From: Gemmatimonas aurantiaca T-27
GTDB lineage: Bacteria > Gemmatimonadota > Gemmatimonadetes > Gemmatimonadales > Gemmatimonadaceae
Assembly: GCF_000010305.1 (NCBI RefSeq)
Contig: NC_012489.1
Coordinates: 3,479,646 to 3,543,645, forward strand
DNA: 64,000 nucleotides
Direction: 5' to 3'
Both the position numbers and the translations under genes were made by a program. The notes under the pieces are model-generated. The model was not told the origin of the DNA, did no database searches, and was given only the letters and a program-made list of their open reading frames with translations. Positions 27,756 to 36,286 of this stretch are shown one piece after another (within the stretch, counting starts at the first letter, position 1; each line of letters opens with the position of its first letter).

Positions 27756-28445
27756 ATGTCTTCGAGCATCGGACCCGCTCCCCTGCCCCGGCAACCATTC
27801 AAATGGTTGCTGCTGATTGTGCTGTTCGCGGGTGGTGTCTGGTATCTGAGCTACGATCTCGTGTATGTGGTCACCCGGGATCGCACGAACGAACCCCCGT
27901 GGCGCAATGTGTTGTTGCTGGTGCATGTCGTGGGCGCGGTGCCGCTGCTGTTGCTGCCCCCCGCGCAGTTCAGCAGACGTGTGCGCCGACGCTGGCCCAT
28001 CTGGCATCGTCGCGCCGGCACATGGTATCTCGCCTCGGCGATCGTCGCGGCGCTGGCGGCCATGGTGCTGGGACCTACGTTCGAGGGGGCTGGGCGCCGG
28101 GTGCCGCTGATGCTCTTCGCCACGCTGTGGCTGTGTTTCTCGCTGGCGGCCTGGTGGTGTGCCCGGCGCGGTGCGTTCGCGGCGCATGAGCGTTTTGTGG
28201 CCCGCAGCTATGCGATTGCGCTGGCCTTTGTTTTCGTGCGGGTGCTGGGCGATGTGCAGGAACCGCTGTTCGCCTTTTTGCCGGACCAAGAAGTGCGCGG
28301 GGTGACGCGCGAATGGCTCAGCTTCGTATTGTCACTACTGACCGTGGAGGCCGGGTATAGCTGGTGGCCCGCCATCCGCGCGGCACGGCGCACATCGGGA
28401 TCGGCGCCGGCGTCGCGCGTCATGTCCACTCATCCGAATGCCTGA
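27756..28445 (+). CDS. DUF2306-family membrane protein
   Basis: A 229-residue integral membrane protein with about six to seven hydrophobic segments. The pattern matches DUF2306: LLLVHVVGAVPLLLLPPAQF, then RRWPIWHRRAGTWYLASAIVA, then a later HERFVARSYAIALAFVFVRV, with conserved His and Arg residues at the membrane surface. The function of the family is unknown. The ATG at 27756 has the best fit; the upstream gap is 54 bases. The next gene, a small lipoprotein, begins 36 bases after its stop codon and may be in the same transcript. Confidence 0.75.
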   Translation: MSSSIGPAPLPRQPFKWLLLIVLFAGGVWYLSYDLVYVVTRDRTNEPPWRNVLLLVHVVGAVPLLLLPPAQFSRRVRRRWPIWHRRAGTWYLASAIVAALAAMVLGPTFEGAGRRVPLMLFATLWLCFSLAAWWCARRGAFAAHERFVARSYAIALAFVFVRVLGDVQEPLFAFLPDQEVRGVTREWLSFVLSLLTVEAGYSWWPAIRAARRTSGSAPASRVMSTHPNA

Positions 28446-28481
28446 ACGGGAACCACAGGCCTTCGATCGCACGGAACGTCC

Positions 28482-28931
28482 ATGATCAAAACCGTCCTGC
28501 TCTGCACCATCGCGCTGCTCGTGAGTGCCTGTCTGACCCCCACGGAAGCCTGTGGCTGCTCACCGGCGCCACCGCCGCCCGCGCTATTCGTCGAAGGCGT
28601 GGTGCAGAATGCCCAGGGAACCCCGATGAGTGGTCTGGTCGTGAACGCCGTGGCATACGCCGGTGTGTGCACGGCCGCAGACTCCGTCACCCGAATCGCC
28701 GGCGGCAACAACGCGGCCACCAATGCCGCCGGACAATTCCGGATGCTGTTGGAGTCTGGCAGTGAGTCCGCCAATGCGTGCCTGCGGGTGCGAGCTTTTC
28801 GGGTGGTCTCCGATGCCATTGGCGTTCCGGCAACGCTGCTCACACAACGGGAAATTCCCAACGTCCGGGTGCGGGGGTACGGATCGGCCGCCAAGCTCGA
28901 CTCGGTATCGGTGGCCTTGTCGCTCCCCTGA
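28482..28931 (+). CDS. Small lipoprotein with carboxypeptidase-regulatory-like fold
   Basis: A 149-residue protein with a lipoprotein signal (LLCTIALLVSAC, Cys about 17). Three further Cys residues and a Pro-rich stretch follow. The mature part (LFVEGVVQNAQGTPMSGLVVNAVAY) looks like a carboxypeptidase-regulatory-like beta-sandwich, found in many envelope proteins. No specific function can be given. Its stop codon overlaps the ATG of the next gene by one base (TGATG), so the two are translationally coupled. Confidence 0.6.
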   Translation: MIKTVLLCTIALLVSACLTPTEACGCSPAPPPPALFVEGVVQNAQGTPMSGLVVNAVAYAGVCTAADSVTRIAGGNNAATNAAGQFRMLLESGSESANACLRVRAFRVVSDAIGVPATLLTQREIPNVRVRGYGSAAKLDSVSVALSLP

Positions 28932-29419
28932 TGGATCCGGATACCCAACACGCGTCATCCCTGCGGGAAACCGCTTCGTACTATCGCGCCGGCCTCGCCT
29001 TGCGGCTGATTCCGGCGCCCGAGATCATCGCGTGGGCTGATCAGGTGGTGGCGGGGGAGCCTGACGCACCACCCCACGTGCTCGAGCTCTCCATCACGTC
29101 GCCCGATGAGGATGTGCGTATCCGGGAACTGCTCGGCGACCTGGCGTTCAGCACATTTGGGCAGTCGGAGTCCGATGTTGTGCGGCACATGTTGCTCGAT
29201 CGGCTGCGGATGGAGCTGGACGGCGGCGTCCGTTCGCTCGAGGCGACCATGGCCATTCTCGATCACGCCCGGCAGGCATTGCCATGGCCATCCGACCTGA
29301 GGCTGGCGCTCTGGCGGCACGGAGAGGAATTTGCGGCCGACCCTGTTCCGGACGCCTCGACGTGGTCGCGTCGCACATTGGCGCTGCTGTCCACGATCGT
29401 CCGCCCCCCTTCACGGTAG
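28931..29419 (+). CDS. Hypothetical protein (162 residues), coupled to lipoprotein and carboxypeptidase genes
   Basis: I do not recognise this protein. It is soluble and mostly helical, starting MDPDTQHASSLRETASYYRAGLALRLIPAPEIIAWAD, with no signal peptide and no membrane segment. Its start overlaps the lipoprotein stop codon (TGATG), and its stop codon directly abuts the ATG of the carboxypeptidase gene. The tight spacing on both sides suggests an operon whose members share a purpose. The open frame extends upstream to 28778, but that part overlaps the lipoprotein gene. Confidence 0.6.
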   Translation: MDPDTQHASSLRETASYYRAGLALRLIPAPEIIAWADQVVAGEPDAPPHVLELSITSPDEDVRIRELLGDLAFSTFGQSESDVVRHMLLDRLRMELDGGVRSLEATMAILDHARQALPWPSDLRLALWRHGEEFAADPVPDASTWSRRTLALLSTIVRPPSR

Positions 29420-31282
29420 ATGCTCATGCCCCCCCGTCCCCTCATATCGTCGATGGCCCTGCTGGCGGCCGTCTGGGCTGTACCCGCCTTGGCACAGCCC
29501 GGAACCGCCCCTGCCCGTCGTGACACCGTGCGGAAGGTGCTCACGATCCCCGGTCAGCGGGATGGTCTGTCCACCTTCACCCTGGTGAACTACCCACAGA
29601 TGAAGCCGAAGCAGTGGGGCGTGATGGATTTCGATCACTATCACACCACGGCAGAGCTGAATTACTGGATGGAGCGGTGGGCGAAGGAAAAGCCCGATCT
29701 GGTGGAGAAGGTGCAGGTGGGCACGTCATTTGGCGGCCAGCCGATCTGGCAACTGATCGTCACCAACAAGAAGACCGGCGTGCACACGTCCAAGGCTGCG
29801 GCGTTCTTCGAGGGCGGACGACATTCGGGCGAGATCACGGCCAGCGAGAGTGTTCTGTGGCTCACCTGGCATGTGCTCGAGAACTACGGCAAGGATCCGG
29901 CGATCACCAAGCTGGTCGACGAGAAGACGTTGTATCTGCGCCCCAACAACAATCCTGACGGCGCGGATATGTACAAGCTGACCGCGCAGGCCAATCGCTC
30001 ATCGGTGCGGCCGGTGGACAATGATGGCGATGGACTGCTCGACGAAGATCCGGGCGAAGATCTCGATGGCGACGGATTCATCCGGCAGATGCGCAAGCAT
30101 GTGGGCGCCGGCAAGGGCACGCATGTCATCGATACGCTCGACGCCAAGGGTCGCCTCATGCGTTCGGTGGGTGCCGGCAAGGGTGACTATCTCGTGTACT
30201 CCGAAGGCATCGACAACGACAAGGACGGCCAGTACAACGAAGACGGTGTCGGTGGTCTGGATCTGCACCGCAACTATCCGTACAACTGGCGGCCGATGGC
30301 CGAATCAACCGGCCGCGGACACGTCCAGTTTGGCGCCGGTGAGTATCCTCTGTCGGAACCCGAAACCCGCGCCGTGTTTCTCTGGCAGGTGGGTCACCCG
30401 AATATCAGCGTGACCAACTCGATGGACACGTCCGTGCCGATGCACCTGCGTGGCCCGAGCACCTGCATCGCGGCCGAGTGCATGTTCGCCTCCGATCTCA
30501 AGCTGCTGCAGCACTACGACTCGGTGGGCAATTCGTTCACCAACTACGGCCTCGCCGGCGACGTGTATTGGACGTACGGCACGCGCGGTCAGCCCAAGGG
30601 ACAGGAACGTCCGGAGCCGCTGTTTGGGCACGGCCCCGATTTCGGCTATTTCCAGATGGGCCAGGTGTGGTATGGCGATGAACTCTGGAATGGTGGGCGC
30701 GAGAAGGATTACAACAACGACGGCCGCATCGATCAGTATGAAGTACTGCGCTACAACGACGAGCGCTTCGGCGGTCGTGGGTATCAGGCGTGGACGAAGG
30801 TGATGCACCCCGACCTCGGCGAAGTCGAAGTGGGCGGCGCCGATCCCAAGTTCTGGTCGCAGAATCCGCCGGCCGAAGATCTGGAGCGTTGGGCCAGCAA
30901 TCAGGCGAAGTTCAACCTGACGATGGCGATGGACATGCCGAAGGTGGAGATCACGGCGATCCAGGCCACGCGCTTGCGCGGAACCGTGAAGGACTCGGCG
31001 ACGCACGAAGTGAAGGTGACGGTGCGCAACACCGGCCGCATTCCCACAGCGTTCGAGCAGGCCAAGCGCGTGCATGCGGTGAAGCCGGACCAGTTGACAC
31101 TCGCCGGCGCGGGTGTGACCACGGTGGGCCCGCGTGTGCAGGAGTTCTGGATCGGTGGCTACGAGAGCAAGGTGATCACCATGCGCGTGCGTGTGCCGGC
31201 CGGGGAAAGCCCCAAGGCTACGGCGAAGCTGAGCAGCACGCGTGGTGGTGTGGCGGAGCGTGAGGTGACTATCACGCCGTAG
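29420..31282 (+). CDS. Secreted M14-family zinc carboxypeptidase with EF-hand-like insertions
   Basis: A 620-residue exported metallopeptidase. A signal peptide (LISSMALLAAVWAVPALAQ) starts it. The zinc motif is His135-Ser-Gly-Glu138 (GGRHSGEI), the substrate motif is RPNNNPDG, and the third zinc His is expected in LDLHRNYPYNW. Between them are Asp-rich loops like calcium-binding EF-hands (DNDGDGLLDEDPGE, DLDGDGFIR, DNDKDGQYNEDG, NNDGRID). The C-terminal 130 residues are beta-rich. It probably trims peptides outside the inner membrane. It abuts the upstream gene and is followed by a terminator hairpin. Confidence 0.88.
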   Translation: MLMPPRPLISSMALLAAVWAVPALAQPGTAPARRDTVRKVLTIPGQRDGLSTFTLVNYPQMKPKQWGVMDFDHYHTTAELNYWMERWAKEKPDLVEKVQVGTSFGGQPIWQLIVTNKKTGVHTSKAAAFFEGGRHSGEITASESVLWLTWHVLENYGKDPAITKLVDEKTLYLRPNNNPDGADMYKLTAQANRSSVRPVDNDGDGLLDEDPGEDLDGDGFIRQMRKHVGAGKGTHVIDTLDAKGRLMRSVGAGKGDYLVYSEGIDNDKDGQYNEDGVGGLDLHRNYPYNWRPMAESTGRGHVQFGAGEYPLSEPETRAVFLWQVGHPNISVTNSMDTSVPMHLRGPSTCIAAECMFASDLKLLQHYDSVGNSFTNYGLAGDVYWTYGTRGQPKGQERPEPLFGHGPDFGYFQMGQVWYGDELWNGGREKDYNNDGRIDQYEVLRYNDERFGGRGYQAWTKVMHPDLGEVEVGGADPKFWSQNPPAEDLERWASNQAKFNLTMAMDMPKVEITAIQATRLRGTVKDSATHEVKVTVRNTGRIPTAFEQAKRVHAVKPDQLTLAGAGVTTVGPRVQEFWIGGYESKVITMRVRVPAGESPKATAKLSSTRGGVAEREVTITP

Positions 31283-31316
31283 CGATCTGAGACGTAGCGA
31301 AAGCTTGCTCGACTTC

Positions 31317-31347
31317 GGCCCCTCGCCTTGGATGAAGGTGAGGGGCC
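31317..31347. terminator. Terminator hairpin after the M14 carboxypeptidase gene
   Basis: A 13-position stem, GGCCCCTCGCCTT (31317-31329) with AAGGTGAGGGGCC (31335-31347), with one G-T wobble and a five-base loop, lies between the carboxypeptidase and the convergent PEP-CTERM gene. The T tract is weak. The position fits a terminator for either strand. Confidence 0.6.
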
Positions 31348-31405
31348 GCTGACGTTGAGGCCCAACGAGTTGTGAACCGCAGCAGGCCGGAACATCCCCC
31401 ACCCG

Positions 31406-32089
31406 TCAATGCCCAGCAGCGGTGGCCCGCAGCCTTCGCCCACCCAGCAGACATACAAAGCCGATCATCACCAGGACGGTCGTCCCTGGCTCCGGCACCG
31501 TGCGGGTCAGCACGAGGTTGTCGATTTGTACGTTGGCCAGATCGGGGTTTGGCCCCTGTGTGCCGGTACTCCCTGTAGTCCATTCGAGTGCCGAGAGATT
31601 CACGAATCCTCCATCGAACTGGAATGGCGAGAGAGTCGCCGTTGGTGTGTGCGGGACATTGAATGTTTGGGTGACTGTTCCTCCCTGCATCAATGTCCCG
31701 GTGAAGGTGATGGGGCCTGCGGCAGCCGGCGACGGGACAACGGTTCCAAGACTGATACTCTCAATGCCAAACCATCCCCCGTCAGGGCGAGACAAGCGGC
31801 TGGTTGAGCTGAAGACGTGGTTCACGAACCATGCCTGTGACCCGGCAAAGTTTGGTCCGCTGCACCACACCGCTTGTCCTACCGTAGCGGTGGAAGCCAC
31901 GGCGGTTGTTGCGATCGAGTAGCCACCGAACGTGTAGTTGCCCGATATGGTGTAGCCACCGGATCCCGTTCCCGGCGGCGGGCAGGCCACCTCCTCGAAG
32001 TCGAGGACGACGGTCTGCGACGAGGCGACGGGGGCCGCGAGCAGCAGGGTGCAGCCGGCGGCAATAGCGTGGATGGCAGAGACGCGCAT
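31406..32089 (-). CDS. PEP-CTERM sorting-domain protein
   Basis: A 227-residue exported protein. It has an N-terminal signal peptide (IAAGCTLLLAAPVASSQ) and a C-terminal tripartite sorting signal: VPEPGT, then the hydrophobic VLVMIGFVCLLGG, then RRLR. In known systems an exosortase recognises this signal and anchors or releases the protein during exopolysaccharide or biofilm formation. The middle is beta-rich and has few Cys residues; no other domain is recognisable. No exosortase gene occurs in this window. Confidence 0.88.
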   Translation of the reverse strand: MRVSAIHAIAAGCTLLLAAPVASSQTVVLDFEEVACPPPGTGSGGYTISGNYTFGGYSIATTAVASTATVGQAVWCSGPNFAGSQAWFVNHVFSSTSRLSRPDGGWFGIESISLGTVVPSPAAAGPITFTGTLMQGGTVTQTFNVPHTPTATLSPFQFDGGFVNLSALEWTTGSTGTQGPNPDLANVQIDNLVLTRTVPEPGTTVLVMIGFVCLLGGRRLRATAAGH

Positions 32090-32269
32090 GGCAGGTGGAG
32101 TGAAGATTGGTTTAGGGGCCGCCCCACTATTGGGTACTGAGGGGAGCGAAGGCCACTGACGGAATGCACTACGACTCAGGGCTTAGCCATACGCCTCATC
32201 TCTCAACATCGGGCGACTGAAAAGTCCACAGGATAGGGTATGCCCCCTTCTGTCTCCCACGCCCTCCGA

Positions 32270-33058
32270 TCACCACCACGCATTTGTCGTCGCCCCATTC
32301 AGTTCCCCAACTAAGCGCGCAACGTCGCTGCGAGCCCCACAGCCGAGCTTGCGAAAGATTGCCTCGGTATGCCGGCGCACGGTGTGCACAGTGATCTCCA
32401 ACTGTACGGCAATGCGTGGGGAGGTAAATCCCGATCCGATGAAACGGGCTATCTCTGCCTCCCTAGCGGTAAGGCCGCAGGCCCGCAGGCCCTGATGAAG
32501 ATCCGGTGGCAGCCCCGATGGTTCTGCTTCGTAGCTCCTCGACTGACGCGGAGACGGAGGCGCGGGCATCAATACGACCACCGCTTCCACCTTCCGGCGC
32601 GAATCCCTCAGGAGGGTTCCATGAGCGAGAAGACGCGGTTCGGTACCTGGCAGCAAAGAACGCCACCTCGGAAACACGTTCGAACAGGCTCCCCATTTTG
32701 CGGAGGCGCGTTGTACATCCTGTCCGATCCCATACAGGATTGGATCGTGGAGATCGGCGAGCAGGACCGCAGCCTGGGGAGTCAGCTCCAGCAGCGTCCC
32801 ATCCGGCGCAAGGCGGACCACGGGGAGCTCGAGTTGTTGGAGCAGCCGCCTAGTTGATACGGTCAATGACGACACAGACACCTGCCGAGCGCGGAGTTGA
32901 GCATCGTACGGTACCAGATGGGACCGTAGGTCGTCCGCACGGTAGGGGTACCCGATCAACTGCCGGTCGTGCTTCGCTCGCGGTCCAATCGCAAGACGTT
33001 CAAATTCCACAAATGTCGAATGAAGCGAGCCCCGACCTCCCGAATTCTCCAGCGACAT
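32270..33058 (-). CDS. LuxR-type regulator with PAS-like N-terminal region
   Basis: A 262-residue regulator. The last 65 residues are a LuxR helix-turn-helix (GLTAREAEIARFIGSGFTSPRIAVQLEITVHTVRRHTEAIFRKLG, split over two helices). The middle (LELPVVRLAPDGTLLELTPQAAVLL) looks like a PAS fold, so it may sense a small ligand. The first 70 residues are not recognisable. Its start is uncertain: the ATG at 33058 overlaps the start of the divergent SARP gene by about 46 bases, and a later start is possible. The divergent arrangement suggests control of that neighbour. Confidence 0.8.
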   Translation of the reverse strand: MSLENSGGRGSLHSTFVEFERLAIGPRAKHDRQLIGYPYRADDLRSHLVPYDAQLRARQVSVSSLTVSTRRLLQQLELPVVRLAPDGTLLELTPQAAVLLADLHDPILYGIGQDVQRASAKWGACSNVFPRWRSLLPGTEPRLLAHGTLLRDSRRKVEAVVVLMPAPPSPRQSRSYEAEPSGLPPDLHQGLRACGLTAREAEIARFIGSGFTSPRIAVQLEITVHTVRRHTEAIFRKLGCGARSDVARLVGELNGATTNAWW

Positions 33059-35631
33059 CTACTCAACACACGCCTTGCCACCTGATCCTGCTGGGTGACG
33101 CCCGCATATCTCGTGGTCCCGAGTTGTGGACCGGACGGGCGGCACAAAACCGAAGACTGGCCGTACTGGTTTTGCTGGCGGGTCACGTCAATCGGCGCTG
33201 TTCGCGGCAGGCCATCCAGACCCTGCTCTGGCCAGACGCGGACGGGCACACTGCGCGCCGCCTGCTCAATGAATCGGTCTACATTATTCGGAAAGAACTT
33301 GGAACGACAACACTTGAATCGCACGGAGAGTATCTCGCGCTCGGTCGAGATGTCACCAGTGATCTCGAGTGGTTTCGTGCAGCGGCATCAACAGGCGAGT
33401 TGGAACGGGCCGTCGCCATCTACTCTGGGCCGTTCCTGGGAACCTGGTCACCCGCCGACATGCCGGAGTTCGAACAGTGGGTGACGCTTGAACGGGAGGT
33501 CGCCGCGCGGCAGCATCGCGATTGCCTGCAACGGCTGGCCACCATCGCCGAGGCGGTCGAGGATTGGCCCAGGGCCATCGAGTGGCATCAGCGACTGCTG
33601 AGTGCCGACCCCTTTGGAGTTCAGGCGGCCATCGCCCTCGCGCGCGCTCAGGCCAGAGCGGGCGAACCATTGCGCGCTATGCAGACCATCGACGCGCTGG
33701 CAAATACATGGCGTCTGGAGTTCGGCGAACCGATCCCCGATGCGCTCACATCCCTGCGTCGGGAATTGCTATCCGCTGCCGGGCTTTCATCCTCCTCTCC
33801 CCAAAGCCCGCCGACAACACGCGAGGCCGTAACGACGGAAAGCGGCGGGAGGTCGCCAGAGGCCCCGGTTCCTCTCTCCCTCACCCCCTCCAATCTCCCG
33901 CACGCCACATCCAATTCCAACGCCGACGGTGAAAGACGGCGAATACTGCAGCGATTCCCGCTCGCCTTCGGACTGGCCGTGCTCTTGGCCATCATCCTCA
34001 GCGCTGGCGTCGCGGCCATTCGACGTCCACCAGTGCATTCGGCAACCACCTTCTCGCATCTGGCAATCCTACCCTTTGAAACTCCAAGTGGCGACTACGA
34101 CGGGGCTTTCGTAGCCACCGGGCTTGCCGAGGCTCTTTCGGGTACGCTGGGCGGATTCACTGGGCTCCGGCTAATAGCACCCGAAGTATTCACACGACGC
34201 AGGACTGAAACATATCTCATCGATTCCATCGCCAGGCGATTTGGCGGTCCGCTGGTACTCCGGGCGGTGCTGGAAACATCTCGGAACGAAATCAGTGTCA
34301 CTGCCAGACTGATAGACAGCCAGACAGGTGAGCAAATCACATCGGTATTGGTGACTGCCCCCCGTGAGGACCTGTCGACATTGCGACAGGAACTGGTCAC
34401 GAGGGTGGCTGTAGCGGTGCGTCAGCGTTTGGGTCTGACCAATAACCGCGAGTTGTTTGCCACTTGGACGAAGCTTGGAACCGCAACACCGGAGGGCGTG
34501 GCACTCGTATGGCGTGCACAGCATCGCATCCGTGATCTCGTCAACTACCGTCTTTCCACGCAACGCGACTCACTCGCCCGAAAGCGCATGCAGACAAGCG
34601 CTGCGGAGACAGATTCGCTGCTTGCCGCGACAGAGCAGATCGACGCACGATGGTTCGAGCCCACTCTATTGCGTGCTCGATTGGCCTGGGAACGTGCTCG
34701 CCTCGAGGTTGGTCCTGCCCGGCTCGCGGAAATCGCCATCGGACTCGGACATGTAGAACGAGCCATCACATTGCTCGGCACAACAGCCGCCGAGGTGCCA
34801 TCGTCTGCGACAGGAGCCGAACATCTCGAGATCAGGCTGCGCAATGCTCAGCAGGCCCGCGCGTACTTCCTGCGAGGGACTCTGCGGCTCATGACCGTCG
34901 CGGCGATGGCCACAGGGCGAAGCGAACATGCGATCGCCTCGGCGGGGGAAAGCGACCTACAGATTGCAGTGCGGCTGGACAGCCTCCTGGCTCCGGCGTG
35001 GGCCGCCCTTGCCAGACCACACTGGATGCGCGCCGATTTCCAAGGAGCACAGCGCGCTGCAGAGATGGCCATTCGTGCGGATCCCTTTGGGGAGGCGCTT
35101 GAGGAATCGATCAACTGGGCCGCACGTTCTGCGGCCGCTCGCGGGGAGCGCAACACAACACTGCGCTGGTGTCGACGCGGCAGGGCAGAAGTACCGAGCA
35201 CCTGGCTGTTTCTCGACTGTGAGCTACTGGTGCATGCACTGGATGCGGCGGGCCTCGGAGACCGACCCAATCCCGCAGCAGCATGGGCACTGGTCGACAC
35301 ACTTGAACGATTGGATGCGGGAGCGATCCAGGGAGGTAGGAACTACAGCCCGGTCTATCGTCGGCTGACCGCCGCGGCGGTTTCCGCCGCGGCAGGCGAC
35401 ACGGAGCGCGCACGCCGTGAATTGCAACACGCGCAACAGCGGGTTGCAACTCACAGTGATATGCAGGTGGATATCAAATACGATGCGGCCTTCGTGTACA
35501 CCATGCTCGGTGAGACCGCCACAGCGCGTGCAGAACTCGCCAGCTATGTCGCGGCGCGACCAGACTACGCCCAGGCCGTGATACGCCACGCCCGTTTCAG
35601 AGCACTCAAGATCCCGGGTTCATCGCCATGA
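33013..35631 (+). CDS. SARP/BTAD-type activator fused to membrane segment, FlgO-like domain and TPRs
   Basis: An 872-residue protein from the ATG at 33013. Residues about 25-115 form an OmpR-like winged helix (RRLAVLVLLAGHVNRRCSRQAIQTLLWP). Residues about 115-260 form a BTAD domain (FRAAASTGELERAVAIYSGPFLGTW). One membrane segment follows near 316-338 (LAFGLAVLLAIILSAGVAAI). After it comes an FlgO/adenylate-cyclase-associated type domain beginning HLAILPFETPSGD, and a long helical TPR-like tail. So a DNA-binding domain sits inside and a large sensor-like part presumably outside. The end overlaps the convergent gene by 26 bases. Start choice is supported by homology only. Confidence 0.85.
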   Translation: MSNEASPDLPNSPATSTQHTPCHLILLGDARISRGPELWTGRAAQNRRLAVLVLLAGHVNRRCSRQAIQTLLWPDADGHTARRLLNESVYIIRKELGTTTLESHGEYLALGRDVTSDLEWFRAAASTGELERAVAIYSGPFLGTWSPADMPEFEQWVTLEREVAARQHRDCLQRLATIAEAVEDWPRAIEWHQRLLSADPFGVQAAIALARAQARAGEPLRAMQTIDALANTWRLEFGEPIPDALTSLRRELLSAAGLSSSSPQSPPTTREAVTTESGGRSPEAPVPLSLTPSNLPHATSNSNADGERRRILQRFPLAFGLAVLLAIILSAGVAAIRRPPVHSATTFSHLAILPFETPSGDYDGAFVATGLAEALSGTLGGFTGLRLIAPEVFTRRRTETYLIDSIARRFGGPLVLRAVLETSRNEISVTARLIDSQTGEQITSVLVTAPREDLSTLRQELVTRVAVAVRQRLGLTNNRELFATWTKLGTATPEGVALVWRAQHRIRDLVNYRLSTQRDSLARKRMQTSAAETDSLLAATEQIDARWFEPTLLRARLAWERARLEVGPARLAEIAIGLGHVERAITLLGTTAAEVPSSATGAEHLEIRLRNAQQARAYFLRGTLRLMTVAAMATGRSEHAIASAGESDLQIAVRLDSLLAPAWAALARPHWMRADFQGAQRAAEMAIRADPFGEALEESINWAARSAAARGERNTTLRWCRRGRAEVPSTWLFLDCELLVHALDAAGLGDRPNPAAAWALVDTLERLDAGAIQGGRNYSPVYRRLTAAAVSAAAGDTERARRELQHAQQRVATHSDMQVDIKYDAAFVYTMLGETATARAELASYVAARPDYAQAVIRHARFRALKIPGSSP

Positions 35632-36169
35632 AAAAGTCCTTCATCGAAAGAAGCTCGAGCGTCCCATCCTCTTGCCGCTTCACAACCTTGAGGAGATCTG
35701 CTTCCATGACTTCAGACGGCAACGAATCCGGCTCGTGCACGAGGGCGACATATTTTTCGTTCGCGTAGTAGCCGTCCCGAAGATTTTTGGCAAATTCGGC
35801 CCCTCGCGTGATGGTGTAGTAGGGCAACACGAACTTCTCGATTGCCGCCGGCGACAGGAACCACGCATCCACATCACCGATATCCTGTCCGTCCTTGTCG
35901 ACCAGCTTCTTACCTGGCGGTGCGATCAACTTGAGTGGATCCGTACGCGGGGCATAGGCGGGATTGCCCGTGTACGCCGCGTTGACTTCCACCAGCACCT
36001 CCCAAATCCCTGCCTCGACACTAGTGCCTTTCTTCACGACCATGAAGTCCGGCTCCCCGTTCTGGTGCTGCTTTCTGCGCAAGACCAGAAGTGGCCCGCC
36101 CTGCAGGCCGTGAGCAGCTTCAGCAAGCAGCTTGAGGTCATTCAAGGAAAGTGTGTCGGGAACGCTCAT
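35606..36169 (-). CDS. Hypothetical protein (187 residues)
   Basis: I do not recognise it. The ATG at 36169 gives MSVPDTLSLNDLKLLAEAAHG; a GTG at 36178 would add three residues. It has no signal peptide or membrane segment. A short repetitive charged core (LIAPPGKKLVDKDGQDIGDVDAWF) and a later LPYYTITRGAEFAKNLRDGYY are notable. The 3' end overlaps the SARP gene's 3' end by 26 bases on opposite strands. It lies in the less GC-rich accessory stretch. Confidence 0.6.
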   Translation of the reverse strand: MSVPDTLSLNDLKLLAEAAHGLQGGPLLVLRRKQHQNGEPDFMVVKKGTSVEAGIWEVLVEVNAAYTGNPAYAPRTDPLKLIAPPGKKLVDKDGQDIGDVDAWFLSPAAIEKFVLPYYTITRGAEFAKNLRDGYYANEKYVALVHEPDSLPSEVMEADLLKVVKRQEDGTLELLSMKDFFMAMNPGS

Positions 36170-36286
36170 CGCAGTCACGCCTCGTGGTTGGGGGCTTCCG
36201 GGATGGTTCTACAACGTGGGCATTGGTCCTACGATTTGCGCATACCCTGCCAATCCGGCAAAAGTTCATGGCCGCATTCTGAATTT

